A DNA stretch of 64,000 nucleotides from an uncultured Oscillibacter sp. Its GTDB lineage: Bacteria > Bacillota > Clostridia > Oscillospirales > Oscillospiraceae. The position numbers were made by a program, and so were the translations under genes. Below, in pieces: positions 21,260 to 31,313 of this stretch; position 1 is the stretch's first letter, and every line of letters starts with the position of its first letter. A model generated the notes under the pieces. The model was not told the origin of the DNA. It saw only the letters and a program-made list of their open reading frames with translations, and ran no database searches. The stretch covers positions 56,667 to 120,666 of the forward strand of contig CAMBKF010000002.1 of assembly GCA_945868085.1 (NCBI GenBank). The letters are read 5' to 3'.

Positions 21260-21627
21260 AAAAACACACTCCTTTGTAAAAGCGATTTCTCTGTTTTTTC
21301 TCTTTTTTCGACGTCCGGATCGTCAAAAATTGATGCTCAAACTATAGCACCATTTCCCATAAAGTTGTCGTTAATGAAAAGGAAAAGAAATTAAAATTTC
21401 ATAAATAAAATGGCATACTTTGTTAATTCCTACCGCTAAAGGAAACTCTTACAAAGTGTTTGGGAGGGCCAAAATTTGAAAGTGCAAAGATTCCTTATAA
21501 AAGTTCAGCACAACAATAAAAATTTTTAGGACACCTGCCTACAAACCCGGCTAAGGGAGTCATTGAGCGGAAGGGAAATGATTTGCCTGGGAAAAATTAA
21601 CGAGGAGAAAATTGATGCCGGTTTGCA

Positions 21628-22266
21628 TCAGGGGTTGGGGAAGGGCGGCTGCCCGGTAAATACGGCCCGGTAGCGCCGGGAGAGAGCATCCCAGTTGATC
21701 AGCGGCAGCGCCGCCTCCACATAGGCCTTCCGGTCGTCGCCATAGGTGAGGGCGTAGGCGTGGCGGTACAGGTCCAGGCAGAATAGGGGAGACAGGGGCA
21801 GGGCCGTGGCCTGGCCCGGGGTGAACAGGAGCCGCAGCCGCCCGCAGCGATCCGACAGCAGCCAGGTATAGCCCTCCCGCTGATCCGACAGGCTCAGCCG
21901 GCCCAGGGCGCGCAGAAAGTCCTCCATGGAGCCGAAGCAGCGGTCAATGGCCCCGGTGAGGGCGGTCCCGGGCCGGGTGGACCGGGCGGGGGCCAGGGAG
22001 GGAAAATACAGCGTGTGGTTATACACCGCCCCGCCGTGCTCCAGTACATCCTCCCGGATGGGGATGGGCAAGCGGTCGGGATGGAGCAGCAGCTGCGTCA
22101 GCGGCTGCTGCTGCAGGATGGGATAGGGCTGCAGGGCGCGGTTGAGTGCGTCCACATGGCCGGCGAAGATCTTATCGTGGTGGGTCATAATGGTGGCTCG
22201 GTTCAGATTCGGCTCCAGGGCGGCGGTGGGATAGGGCAGACGGGGGAGCGTGTAGGGGAAGGTCAT
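21628..22266 (-). CDS. Divergent Fe/Mn superoxide dismutase-like protein
   Basis: MTFPYTLPRLPYPTAALEPNLNRATIMTHHDK; YNHTLYF; LDLYRHAYAL retain the four presumptive ligand positions but not gateway residues. Confidence 0.75.
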   Translation of the reverse strand: MTFPYTLPRLPYPTAALEPNLNRATIMTHHDKIFAGHVDALNRALQPYPILQQQPLTQLLLHPDRLPIPIREDVLEHGGAVYNHTLYFPSLAPARSTRPGTALTGAIDRCFGSMEDFLRALGRLSLSDQREGYTWLLSDRCGRLRLLFTPGQATALPLSPLFCLDLYRHAYALTYGDDRKAYVEAALPLINWDALSRRYRAVFTGQPPFPNP

Positions 22267-22372
22267 GGACAGCGCATCCTTTCCGAATAAAAATTTCGGT
22301 TTAAGTATATGCGCCCCTTGACAAAAGATGTTGGGGAGGGCAAAATGGGCGGTGAAAAGGAGGTGCGGTATC

Positions 22373-22843
22373 ATGCGCAGAAAAGATAAAGAACGGGACG
22401 CCGCTTTTGCCTGGCAGGCGATGGCGGAGGCCCCCTATGCCACGCTGTCCCTGGTGGACGGGGAGGGCAGGCCCTACGCCGTTCCGGTGTCCCAGGCGGC
22501 CTGGCCGGAGGGGAAGTGCATTTACTTCCACTGCGCCCTGGCCGGGAAGAAGTATGATATATTTGTGAGCGGCTGCGACGCGGTGATGAGTGCCGTGTCC
22601 CGGGCGGAGATCGTGCCTAACCAGTACACGGTGGCGTATGCCTCCGCCGTGGCCAGGGGGCGGCTGGAGATCGTCACGGATCCGGAGGAGCGGATGCACG
22701 CCATGGCGGTGCTGTGCCGGCAGTTTGACCCCGCCGCCGGGGAGAAGTATGTGAGCTGCATGCAGCGTATGGGCGCAAGGACCTGCCTGGTGCGCCTGGC
22801 CGTGGAGGAGATCACCGGAAAAGAGGGCAGGGGAGAAGACTAA
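22373..22843 (+). CDS. Pyridoxamine 5'-phosphate oxidase-like FMN-binding protein
   Basis: YATLSLVDGEGRPYAVPVSQA; IYFHCALAGKKYDI. Confidence 0.85.
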   Translation: MRRKDKERDAAFAWQAMAEAPYATLSLVDGEGRPYAVPVSQAAWPEGKCIYFHCALAGKKYDIFVSGCDAVMSAVSRAEIVPNQYTVAYASAVARGRLEIVTDPEERMHAMAVLCRQFDPAAGEKYVSCMQRMGARTCLVRLAVEEITGKEGRGED

Positions 22844-22878
22844 AAAAATGTGCCTTCCTCCGGGAAGGCACATTTTTA
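22844..22878 (+). terminator. Intrinsic terminator
   Basis: AAAAATGTGCCTTCC-TCCG-GGAAGGCACATTTTT. Confidence 0.85.
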
Positions 22879-22928
22879 ACCTGTGAAATCCACTTGCGTT
22901 TGCTGCAAAAGAAACGGAATGAACGACC

Positions 22929-23516
22929 ATGACTGAAAAAGAAAAAATGCAAAAAAAGATGCTGTATGATGCAAACTATGACAAGGAGCTGCTGCAGGAA
23001 AGAGCAAGGGCCAAGGACCTGTGCTATCAGTTCAACCGGCTTCGCCCGTCCGATGCGCAGGGACAGCAGAAAATCATGAAACAACTGCTGGGCAAGACGA
23101 AGGGAGCCTTCTGCATCGCTGCGCCTTTTTGGTGTGACTATGGCTATAACATCGAAGTGGGCGAAGACTTCTTTGCCAATCACAATACGGTTATTTTAGA
23201 TGGCGCAAAGGTAAAATTCGGCGACCATGTATTTATTGCGCCCGACTGCGGGTTTTATACCGCCGGGCATCCCATCGACTTTGAGCGCCGGAATCAGGGG
23301 TTGGAATATGCCTATCCGATCACGGTGGGCGATAATGTATGGATCGGGGCGGGGGTGCAGGTCATGCCGGGCGTTACCATCGGAAGCAATGTTGTCATCG
23401 GCGGAGGAAGTCTGGTTGTCAAGGATATCCCAAGCAATTCCGTAGCGGTCGGCAATCCTTGCCGGGTGATCCGGGCCATTACGGAGGAAGACAAGAAGAC
23501 CTGCTGGGACAGATAA
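22929..23516 (+). CDS. Maltose/galactoside O-acetyltransferase family (LbH hexapeptide)
   Basis: Hexapeptide repeats; ANHNTVILDGAKVKFGDHVFIAPDCGFYTAGHPID; GGGSLVVKDIPSNSVAVGNPCRVIR. Confidence 0.92.
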   Translation: MTEKEKMQKKMLYDANYDKELLQERARAKDLCYQFNRLRPSDAQGQQKIMKQLLGKTKGAFCIAAPFWCDYGYNIEVGEDFFANHNTVILDGAKVKFGDHVFIAPDCGFYTAGHPIDFERRNQGLEYAYPITVGDNVWIGAGVQVMPGVTIGSNVVIGGGSLVVKDIPSNSVAVGNPCRVIRAITEEDKKTCWDR

Positions 23517-23556
23517 ATTTCAGACTGCCGGCTGCATTTGTGAGGGGGCAAATGGA

Positions 23557-23590
23557 AAAGGTGCCCCCCGGAGGGAAGGCACCTTTTATT
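23557..23590. terminator. Bidirectional terminator between convergent genes
   Basis: AAAAGGTGCC...GGCACCTTTT. Confidence 0.75.
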
Positions 23591-23599
23591 GGTTCTTGA

Positions 23600-24232
23600 T
23601 TATTGGATATCTGTAAAGTCGTGGGGCTGCTCCGCGGCCAGGACGGCTGCGGGATCGGCTTCCCACAGGCGCAGGAGCTTTTCCGCCAGGATCTTGGAAA
23701 AACCGGCCAGCAGCGCCGACTCCATCACCAGGCACCGGGCCACGCCGTCCGTCCCGGCATCCGGGACGCACAGATCCTGCCAGCTCTGCTGGATCTGCCG
23801 GTTAAAGAGCAGGGCAATGCCCCGGAATTTGCCGCTGTAGTCCTCATAGATCTGCCGCACGGACTCCGGTCCGTCCTGCCCGTCCGCCAACTCCCAGGGG
23901 ATGATTTTCTGCACCTGGCTGATGCCGATGGACTGCTTCAGAGTCAGGATCATGATGAGATAGCAGATGTGGACCCGGTAATACTTCCGCTTCACCGGGG
24001 CGGGCATCAGCTTCAGGCGCACATAGTTATTGATGGCCGAGGCGGTGACGATGCGCTCCTTCTCCTCATTCACCGGGGGGATGAAGCTGAGATACCGCTC
24101 CAGCAGGAGCACCACCTGGTCCATATACAGGCCGAAATCCGGGATGGACTCCCACTGGGGCAGGTGATAGTCGGTGATATACTGATCCCACCGCTGCAGC
24201 TTGTGGGCAATGAGGGCTTTATCGTAGGACAT
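23600..24232 (-). CDS. DUF1836 domain protein
   Basis: LPQWESIPDFGLYMDQVVLLLERYL, VTASAINNYVRLKLMPAPVKRKYYRVHICYLIMI. Confidence 0.75.
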   Translation of the reverse strand: MSYDKALIAHKLQRWDQYITDYHLPQWESIPDFGLYMDQVVLLLERYLSFIPPVNEEKERIVTASAINNYVRLKLMPAPVKRKYYRVHICYLIMILTLKQSIGISQVQKIIPWELADGQDGPESVRQIYEDYSGKFRGIALLFNRQIQQSWQDLCVPDAGTDGVARCLVMESALLAGFSKILAEKLLRLWEADPAAVLAAEQPHDFTDIQ

Positions 24233-24384
24233 AGTGCCACCTCCATAAAAAACACATCTATTATAACAGCAAATCTGCATGGATACAATAGGGAAAAAGA
24301 ACGTTGACAGGCCAGATGTAATATGCTATATTATTACAAACGATACGGCCGGTAAAAACCGGCCCACAGAAAGGGGCGAAAGCC

Positions 24385-25065
24385 ATGGCTTGTGCGTATA
24401 TTTACGGGGACTCCCTGCTCAAGGCCACGGTGCCGGATGAACAGTTCCGCTATCATTTCCATCTGCCGGAGGTGATGGAGCGATACAGCGGGCGGCAGAC
24501 GGAGGTGGTGAACCGCTCCAAAATGGGCGCCACCATCCGCAAGGGGCAGGCCCTGCTGGAGCACGACCTGCAGCGGGGCATGCAGGCGGATTACGCCCTC
24601 ATTGCCTACGGCGGCAACGACAGCGATTTTGACTGGGACGCCGTGCAGGACAGTCCCCGGGAGAGCCATCTGCCCCGGACCACGCTGGCGGACTTCAAGC
24701 AGATCCTGCTGCAGATGCTGCATCAGCTGAAGGACAAGGGCGTGCAGCCGGTGCTCATGACCCTGCCGCCCATTGACGCCCAGCGGTATCTGGACTTCCT
24801 GTGCCGGGACGGGCGCAGCAAGGAGCGCATTATGGACTGGCTGGGGGACACCCAGCATATTTACCGGCACCAGGAGCTGTATTCGGACACCGTGGCGCGC
24901 CTGGCCTATGAGACGGGCACGCCGCTTATCGGGGTGCGGGAGACCTTTTTGGACGAAAAATGCCTGCCGGGGCTCATCTCAGCCGACGGCATACATCTGA
25001 CTATGGACGGCTACACAAAACTGTTTGACACGCTGGCAGGCTGGCTGCGCAGCGCTGTGACATGA
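24385..25065 (+). CDS. SGNH/GDSL hydrolase family protein
   Basis: IYGDSLL (block I), IAYGGND (block III), SADGIHLTMDGYTKL (block V). Confidence 0.85.
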   Translation: MACAYIYGDSLLKATVPDEQFRYHFHLPEVMERYSGRQTEVVNRSKMGATIRKGQALLEHDLQRGMQADYALIAYGGNDSDFDWDAVQDSPRESHLPRTTLADFKQILLQMLHQLKDKGVQPVLMTLPPIDAQRYLDFLCRDGRSKERIMDWLGDTQHIYRHQELYSDTVARLAYETGTPLIGVRETFLDEKCLPGLISADGIHLTMDGYTKLFDTLAGWLRSAVT

Positions 25066-25077
25066 AAAGGAGACAAA

Positions 25078-25935
25078 ATGGTACAGATCTTTACGGATAC
25101 GGCAGCCAATCTGCCCATGAAGCTGCTGGAGGAATACGGCATCCGCACGGTGCCCCTGAGCTATGAGGTGGACGGCGTGGAGCCGGATCACAGCATCGAA
25201 TTCAACGGACCCGCCTTTTACGAGGCCATGCGCAAGGGCGCATCGGTGAAGACTTCTATGGTCAACCCCGAGCAGGCAGCCCGGGCCATAGAGGAGAGCC
25301 TGGAGGCGGGCATGGACGTGCTGTATCTGGGCATCTCCGGCGGCATCAGCGGCAGCTGCTGGGGCGTGGGTGTGCAGTGCAGAGAGCTGGAGGAGAAGTA
25401 CGGTCCCGGCCGCATCGCCGTGGTGGATACCCGGGGCGCCTCCCTGGGCGAGGGACTGGTGGTCATTGAGACCGCCCGGCTTGCCAAAGAAGGCAGGAGC
25501 CTCACGGAGCTGGAGGAATTTGCCAAGAGCCGCTGCGCAAGGATGCAGCAGTTCTTCGTGGTGGACGACCTGAAATACCTGCACAAGGGCGGGCGCATCT
25601 CCGGCGGCGCGCGCCTGGCCGGTACGCTGCTGCAGGTGAAGCCCATTCTCCGGGGCGACGAGGAGGGCAAGATCGTGGTGTACGACAAGGTCCGGGGCAA
25701 GAAAAAGGCCCTGGAGGCTCTGGCGGAGATCTACGACAAGACCGTGGACGACCGCAAGGCATTTATCGGCATCGCCCATGCCGACGCGCCTGCCGACGCG
25801 CTGCACCTGCAGAATCTGCTGCGGGACAGGGGCGCCGAGGGGGAGATCGTCCATGTGTGCTACGAGCCGGTCACCGGCGCCCATGTGGGCCCGGGGACGG
25901 TGGCGCTGTTCTTCTACAGCGAGGCGTGGAGATAA
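25078..25935 (+). CDS. DegV-family fatty-acid-binding protein
   Basis: IFTDTAANLPMKLLEEYGI, VDDLKYLHKGGRISG, TGAHVGPGTVALFF. Confidence 0.95.
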   Translation: MVQIFTDTAANLPMKLLEEYGIRTVPLSYEVDGVEPDHSIEFNGPAFYEAMRKGASVKTSMVNPEQAARAIEESLEAGMDVLYLGISGGISGSCWGVGVQCRELEEKYGPGRIAVVDTRGASLGEGLVVIETARLAKEGRSLTELEEFAKSRCARMQQFFVVDDLKYLHKGGRISGGARLAGTLLQVKPILRGDEEGKIVVYDKVRGKKKALEALAEIYDKTVDDRKAFIGIAHADAPADALHLQNLLRDRGAEGEIVHVCYEPVTGAHVGPGTVALFFYSEAWR

Positions 25936-25984
25936 AAAACTGTCGAAAATTTCTTCGGATTTTTTCGACAAAGAGATTAAAAAC

Positions 25985-26018
25985 AAGGGATCCGCTCTCA
26001 CAAGAGCGGATCCCTTAT
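25985..26018. terminator. Bidirectional terminator
   Basis: AAGGGATCCGCTCT...AGAGCGGATCCCTT. Confidence 0.8.
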
Positions 26019-26034
26019 TTTAATTGGTCAGGTA

Positions 26035-27393
26035 TCAGCCGATGAGGCCGATGATAAAGATAGCCAGGATCATAACGGGCAGGACGATCATGAACAGCCA
26101 CCGCATCCAGCCGGCCACCTTCATGCCTCTGCCGGCGTTGGCCTCGGCCTGGTAGTTCTTGAAGCCCCAGCCCCAGCGGGTCACGCAAAAGAGCAGGTAC
26201 ACCAGAGAGCCCAGGGGCAGCAGAATGCTGCTGACCAGGAAATCCTCGCTGTCCAGCACATCCCGGCCGCCAATGGGGTGGAAGCCGCTGAGCACGTTGT
26301 AGCCCAGCACACAGGGGACGCTGGCGATGAGGATGATGACGCCGTTGATGAGGGCGGCCTTCTTGCGGCTCCAGCCGAACAGGTCCATGCAGGAGGACAT
26401 GATGTTCTCAATGACCGCGATGACTGTGGAGAAGGAGGCAAAGGTCATAAACAGGAAGAACAGCGTGCCCCAGATGCGGCCGCCGGCCATGTTGGTGAAC
26501 ACGTTGGGCAGGGTAACGAAGATCAGGCTGGGGCCGGAGGTCACCTCCACGCCATAGCTGAAGCAGGCGGGGAAGATGATAAGACCCGCCATGACCGCCA
26601 CAAAGGTGTCCAGGCCGCAGATACGGGCGCCCTCGCTGAGGAGGGTGTGGTCCTTGCTCATGTAGCTGCCGAAGATCTCCATGGCGGCGATGCCCAGGCT
26701 CAGGGTGAAAAACGCCTGATTCATGGCTGCGGCAATGACATTGCCCAGGCCCACGGCCCGCACATTATCCATGTTGGGCACCAGGTAGAAGGCGATGCCC
26801 TCCTTGGCTCCGGACAGGGTGAAGCTGTGGATAGCCAGCACCAGGATCAGCACCAGCAGGGCGGTCATCATCACCTTGCTGACCCGCTCCAGGCCCTTCT
26901 GCACGCCGATGCTGCACACCAGCACGCCGGCGGCCACGGTAATGGCCATCCACAGGCCCATCTCGGTGGGGCTGGCCAGCATATCACTGAATACCTGGCC
27001 GCTGACCTCGGCGGCCATACCGGGGGTAAACACGCCGGTGGCGAACTTGAAAAAGTAGTCCAGCATCCAGCCGGACACGGTGGTGTAGTACATCATCAGC
27101 AGGTAGCAGCCGATGATGGCGAACCAGCCGTGGATGTGCCACTTGCTGCCGGGCTTTTCCAGGGCTTTATAAGCCAGCACCGCGCTCTTGCGGCTGCCGC
27201 GGCCCACGGCCAGCTCCATAGTCAGCACCGGCAGGCCCAGCACCACCAGCATGACAAGGTAGACCAGCACGAAAAAGCCGCCGCCGTTCTGCCCCACCAC
27301 AAAGGGGAAGCGCCACACGTTGCCGATGCCGATGGCGCACCCGGCGCTCACCAGCAGAAAGCCCAGCCGGGACTTGAAAGATTCTCGTTCCAT
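26035..27393 (-). CDS. Sodium-dependent transporter, NSS/SNF family
   Basis: SRLGFLLVSAGCAIGIGNVWRFPFVVGQNGGGFFVLVYL. Confidence 0.95.
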   Translation of the reverse strand: MERESFKSRLGFLLVSAGCAIGIGNVWRFPFVVGQNGGGFFVLVYLVMLVVLGLPVLTMELAVGRGSRKSAVLAYKALEKPGSKWHIHGWFAIIGCYLLMMYYTTVSGWMLDYFFKFATGVFTPGMAAEVSGQVFSDMLASPTEMGLWMAITVAAGVLVCSIGVQKGLERVSKVMMTALLVLILVLAIHSFTLSGAKEGIAFYLVPNMDNVRAVGLGNVIAAAMNQAFFTLSLGIAAMEIFGSYMSKDHTLLSEGARICGLDTFVAVMAGLIIFPACFSYGVEVTSGPSLIFVTLPNVFTNMAGGRIWGTLFFLFMTFASFSTVIAVIENIMSSCMDLFGWSRKKAALINGVIILIASVPCVLGYNVLSGFHPIGGRDVLDSEDFLVSSILLPLGSLVYLLFCVTRWGWGFKNYQAEANAGRGMKVAGWMRWLFMIVLPVMILAIFIIGLIG

Positions 27394-27520
27394 GATTTTC
27401 TCCTCCGATTTTCGGGCGGCTGAAAAACCCGCCCGTTAAAAAAGCGTTATGAATGTACTATAAGGGGCGGCCGGGCTTTTGTCAACCGTTGAGATGAACA
27501 AAAACCGGCGTCCGGCGGAA

Positions 27521-27560
27521 AAAACGCCCCCTTGCAGCCCAAAGACTGCAAGGGGGCGGT
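27521..27560 (-). terminator. Terminator of phosphoglucomutase gene
   Basis: CGCCCCCTTGCAG...CTGCAAGGGGGCG followed by TTTTTT on minus strand. Confidence 0.8.
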
Positions 27561-27600
27561 GCTGTTGACCGGTGGAAGCCTCAGGCGTGCCGATACCGGC

Positions 27601-29331
27601 TCACTTCTGAAGCGCCAGGGCCCACTGGGAGTACTTTTCGATGTTCGCGTCCCGATCCTCGGCGTCCTTGCCCAGGGTGAGAATGTAGACCTTGATCTTG
27701 GGCTCCGTGCCGGAGGGGCGCACCAGGATCACCGTGCCGTCGGCCAGGGCGTAGCGCAGGACGTTGCTGCCCCTCAGCTCCGAGGCGGTGACATGGCCGG
27801 TCGCGCAGTCGGTAATGGTGCCGTCCTTATAGTCCGTGCGCATGGTGACGGCCACACCGGCGATCTCCGTGGGAGGCGCGTCCCGCAGGCCCTTCATCAG
27901 CTCGGCCATCTTCTCCAGCCCGTCCAGGCCGGGCATCACCAGGTTGTGGGTCTTTTCACCATAGTAGCCGTACTTTTCGTACAGGGCCTGGAGGGCATCG
28001 AACAGGGTCATGCCCTGGCTCTGGTACCAGGCGGCCATCTCCGTCAGCAGCAGGGAGGCAGTGACGGCATCCTTGTCCCGGACATAGTCGCCCAGCATGT
28101 AGCCGTAGCTCTCCTCATAGGAGAACACCACCTTGCCCAGGCCCTGGCTCTCCAGCTGCTGCTTCTTTTCGGCCATGAACTTGAAGCCGGTGAAGGTATC
28201 GTAGCATTTGACACCGTGGGCCTCCGCCACCCGGCGGGCCATCTCGGTGGTGACGATGGTTTTGAGCAGGACAGCGTTCTTGGGCAGCTTGCCGCTGCGG
28301 GCCATGGCGCCCAGCAGGTAATCCGCCAGCAGCACGCCGGTCTGGTTGCCGGACACGGGCACGAAGCGGCCGTCCTTATTGCGCACCAGGATGCCCACCC
28401 GGTCGCTGTCCGGATCGGTGCCGATGATGAAGTTGGCGCCCACCCGGTCCGCCAGGGCAATGGCCAGGTAGAAGCCCTCGGGATTCTCCGGATTGGGGGA
28501 GACCACCGTGGGGAAGGAGCCGTCCAGCACCATCTGCTCCGGCACGCAGTGCAGGTGCTTCACGCCCAGATCCCGCAGGGCCTGGGGCACCAGCTTCCAG
28601 CCGCAGCCGTGGAAGGGGGTGTAGACCACATGGAAGGAATCCGCCACCTTGGCCACACACTCCCGGTCATTGACCATGGCCATGACGTTTTCCATGAAGG
28701 CGTTATCCGTCTCCTCGCCCATGAGCTCAATGCGCCCGGCGGCCTTGGCCTCGTCAAAGGGCATGGTCTTCACGCCGGTGAAAATGTCGATCTTCTCCAG
28801 CTCCTTGGCGATGGCATCGGCGTGCTGGGGGGGCAGCTGCGCGCCGTCGGACCAGTAGACCTTGTAGCCGTTATACTCCTTGGGGTTGTGGCTGGCGGTG
28901 ATGTTGATGCCCGCCTGGCAGCCATAGTGCCGCACGGCAAAGCTCAGCTCCGGGGTGGGGCGCAGGGACTCGAAAATGCGCACATGGATGCCGTTGGCGG
29001 CGCAGACCTCCGCCGCGGCGTGGGCAAACTCCATACTGTGGTGGCGGCAGTCCATGCAGATGGCCACGCCCTTGTCCATGGCGGCCTGCCCCTCGGCACA
29101 GATGACGTTGGCAAAGCCCTGGGTGGCCCAGCGGATGACATAGATGTTCATCTGGTGCAGGCCCATCTTCATGGTGCCCCGCAGGCCGGCGGTGCCGAAC
29201 TCCAGGGGACCGTAGAACCGGCTCTCGATCTCCTTTTCGTCGCCGGCGATGGCGGCCAGTTCTGCCCGTTCCTCCTCGGTGATGGCGTCGCTGTGGAGCC
29301 ATTTCTGATATTCTGCTTTGTAGTCGATCAT
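27601..29331 (-). CDS. Phospho-sugar mutase (phosphoglucomutase/phosphomannomutase, PgcA type)
   Basis: LEFGTAGLRGTMKMG, ITASHNPKEYNGYKVY active-site serine loop, GTDPDSDRVG, SYEESYGYMLG, VRPSGTEPKIKVY. Confidence 0.95.
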   Translation of the reverse strand: MIDYKAEYQKWLHSDAITEEERAELAAIAGDEKEIESRFYGPLEFGTAGLRGTMKMGLHQMNIYVIRWATQGFANVICAEGQAAMDKGVAICMDCRHHSMEFAHAAAEVCAANGIHVRIFESLRPTPELSFAVRHYGCQAGINITASHNPKEYNGYKVYWSDGAQLPPQHADAIAKELEKIDIFTGVKTMPFDEAKAAGRIELMGEETDNAFMENVMAMVNDRECVAKVADSFHVVYTPFHGCGWKLVPQALRDLGVKHLHCVPEQMVLDGSFPTVVSPNPENPEGFYLAIALADRVGANFIIGTDPDSDRVGILVRNKDGRFVPVSGNQTGVLLADYLLGAMARSGKLPKNAVLLKTIVTTEMARRVAEAHGVKCYDTFTGFKFMAEKKQQLESQGLGKVVFSYEESYGYMLGDYVRDKDAVTASLLLTEMAAWYQSQGMTLFDALQALYEKYGYYGEKTHNLVMPGLDGLEKMAELMKGLRDAPPTEIAGVAVTMRTDYKDGTITDCATGHVTASELRGSNVLRYALADGTVILVRPSGTEPKIKVYILTLGKDAEDRDANIEKYSQWALALQK

Positions 29332-29365
29332 GCTGTAAAATCTCCCTTCCGTTTTACTTTGAAAG

Positions 29366-29677
29366 TTATGAATTACTCTCGTCAAAAATGGGCTCGGCGG
29401 TGAGCAGGGCCCGGGCCTCCTCCAGCCGGGAGGCGGGGACATACAGGTCGGCGCCATAGCCGGAGAAGCCGTTGATGACCTTTCCGGCGCCGCCCTCCTT
29501 GGCGTAATACTTGAAGCAGGGGATGCCGTAGGCTGCCAGCATGGACAGCTTCATGTCCGCGTCCGCGGGCGAGTCGAATGCCTGCTCCAGTATGACGGCC
29601 TTTTCTTTTTCGCCGTTTTCCAGGATGGGCCAGGCGGGGACATCGGGGGTGCCGCCGAAAGACCAGTCGTTGTTCAT
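29366..29677 (-). CDS. Small conserved protein (DUF2007-like)
   Basis: 103 aa with RBS; VILEQAFDSPADADMKLSMLAAYGIPCF...LYVPASRLEEARALL. Confidence 0.6.
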   Translation of the reverse strand: MNNDWSFGGTPDVPAWPILENGEKEKAVILEQAFDSPADADMKLSMLAAYGIPCFKYYAKEGGAGKVINGFSGYGADLYVPASRLEEARALLTAEPIFDESNS

Positions 29678-29713
29678 GGGGGTTCCTCCTAATATGTAAG
29701 TGTTGGGATGGGG

Positions 29714-29866
29714 GGCACGGATTGCCGCAACCAGGTTGAAAACCGGTCTCGCAATGACACATTGCAAGAAGCGCGGTGGGGCGGGTCGTCGGGGACGCCG
29801 ACCCCTACGGATGTGTAACAAGAGGTGCGGCAGGGGCGGGCCGATGAGGGCATCGGCCCCTACGGG
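29714..29866. repeat. Intergenic hairpin-repeat locus (one type A plus two type B units)
   Basis: CGGATTGCCGCA...TCGCAATGACA; GGGCGGGTCGTCGGGGACGCCGACCCCTACGG; GGGCGGGCCGATGAGGGCATCGGCCCCTACGG. Confidence 0.8.
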
Positions 29867-29879
29867 TATTATATGGGCT

Positions 29880-30362
29880 TCACTTATGGTATTTTGTCCC
29901 CTGCTGGATCTGGTAGGCCCGGTAAATTTGCTCCAGGAGCATGACCCGGGCCAGGTGGTGGGGGAAGGTCATGGGGGACATGGAGAGCCGCCAGTCCGCC
30001 TGGCGCTTCAGGCTCTCGCTCAGGCCCACGCTGCCGCCGATAAGGAAGGTGACCTGGGTCTTGCCGGAGACAGCCAGCTGCTGCATCTTGCGGCTCATCT
30101 CCTCGCTGGAGCAGGGGGCACCCTCGATGCACATAGCCACCACCGCCCCGCCCCTGGGGAGCTTTGCGCTGATGGCGGCGGCCTCCGCATCCAGGGCCTG
30201 CTGTATTTGGGCGGGGGAGGGCTCCTCCGGCAGCTTGCTCTCCGGCAGTTCGATGATCTCCAGCTTACAGCAGCGCTGCAGGCGCTTGACGTACTCCGTC
30301 ACGGCGTCCAGGTAGAATTTCTCCTTCAGCTTGCCTACGCACAGGACGGTTATTTTCTGCAT
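29880..30362 (-). CDS. rlmH: 23S rRNA (pseudouridine1915-N3)-methyltransferase
   Basis: MQKITVLCVGKLKEKFYLDAVTEYVKRL, LIGGSVGLSESL, MTFPHHLARVMLLEQIYRAYQI. Confidence 0.95.
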   Translation of the reverse strand: MQKITVLCVGKLKEKFYLDAVTEYVKRLQRCCKLEIIELPESKLPEEPSPAQIQQALDAEAAAISAKLPRGGAVVAMCIEGAPCSSEEMSRKMQQLAVSGKTQVTFLIGGSVGLSESLKRQADWRLSMSPMTFPHHLARVMLLEQIYRAYQIQQGTKYHK

Positions 30363-31150
30363 GGCATGCCCTCCGCAATATAGGCCTCGCTGCACTCGCC
30401 CCGAGGGGCGACGGTGAGGCGGACTTCCCCGAATCCGCCGCGGCGCAGGGCATAGCCCACGGTGTCCAGGGCCCGGACCGGGGTGTTGTTTTCCTTGCTT
30501 AAATGCACCAGGACGAACTGCCGGGTGCCGCGGCCCGCCATGCGGCAGGCGAACTCCGCCGCCGCGTCGTTGGACAGGTGGCCTCGGTCGCCTAATATCC
30601 GCTGCTTCAGGGGGTAGGGATAGGGGCCGCTTTGCAGCCACTCCACATCGTGATTGCTCTCCAGCAGCAGCAGCTCCACCCCGGCCAGGGCCGTCTCGGC
30701 CTCCGGCGTTACATAGCCCGTGTCTGTCAGGATCCCGGCGGAAGCGCCGCCGCAGTCAAAGCGATAATCCATGCTGCCCGGGGCATCATGGGAGGTGGCG
30801 AAGGCTGTCACGGTCAGGGGGCCGAAATCCCGCGCGTCCCCGGGGCACAGGGGCCGCAGCAGAGGGGAGATGTCCGGTATCTGCCGCAGCAGGGCGGCGC
30901 ACACGGCGGGGGAGGCAAATACGGGGGCGCCCGTATGCTTCAGCAGCACCCGCAGGCCGGCGGTGTGGTCGGAATGGGTATGGGTGATGAAAACGGCGGA
31001 CAGGGCCTGGGGCGGCCGGTCAAGAGACCGCAGGGCGGTCTCGATGCGCCGGGCGGAGATGCCCGCGTCCACCAGAATATGAACATCGCCGGCGCAGACC
31101 AGGGCGGCGTTGCCCTCGGACCCGCTGGCCAGAGTATGTATGGTGATCAA
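30350..31150 (-). CDS. MBL-fold metallo-hydrolase (YycJ/WalJ-like)
   Basis: LASGSEGNAALV, ITHTHSDHTAG, LLESNHDVEWL, HLSNDAAAEF, HLSKENN. Confidence 0.93.
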   Translation of the reverse strand: MITIHTLASGSEGNAALVCAGDVHILVDAGISARRIETALRSLDRPPQALSAVFITHTHSDHTAGLRVLLKHTGAPVFASPAVCAALLRQIPDISPLLRPLCPGDARDFGPLTVTAFATSHDAPGSMDYRFDCGGASAGILTDTGYVTPEAETALAGVELLLLESNHDVEWLQSGPYPYPLKQRILGDRGHLSNDAAAEFACRMAGRGTRQFVLVHLSKENNTPVRALDTVGYALRRGGFGEVRLTVAPRGECSEAYIAEGMPCRK

Positions 31151-31180
31151 ATGTCAGACCTCGCTTGTGATTTTGGGTAT

Positions 31181-31290
31181 TACGGATTGCCGCACCGGAG
31201 ACACATTATAAGAAGCGCGGTGGGGGAGCCCTGCCGGGTGATAAAAACAGCGCCACCACGCCGGCCGCCCTCTGGCGGCCCTACGCGGCA
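31181..31290. repeat. Degenerate copy of the intergenic repeat locus
   Basis: TACGGATTGCCGCACCGGAGACACATTATAAGAAGCGCGGTGG; GGCCGCCCTCTGGCGGCCCTACG. Confidence 0.6.
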
Positions 31291-31313
31291 GACGCTGCTT
31301 TGGCGGCATTGTA

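Noticed and set aside
29714-29866. tRNA-like or rRNA fragments in GC-rich intergenic regions
   Set aside because: No TTCGA/TTCRANY T-loop with a matching acceptor stem; the structure is explained by repeat hairpins. No tRNA recognised anywhere in the window.
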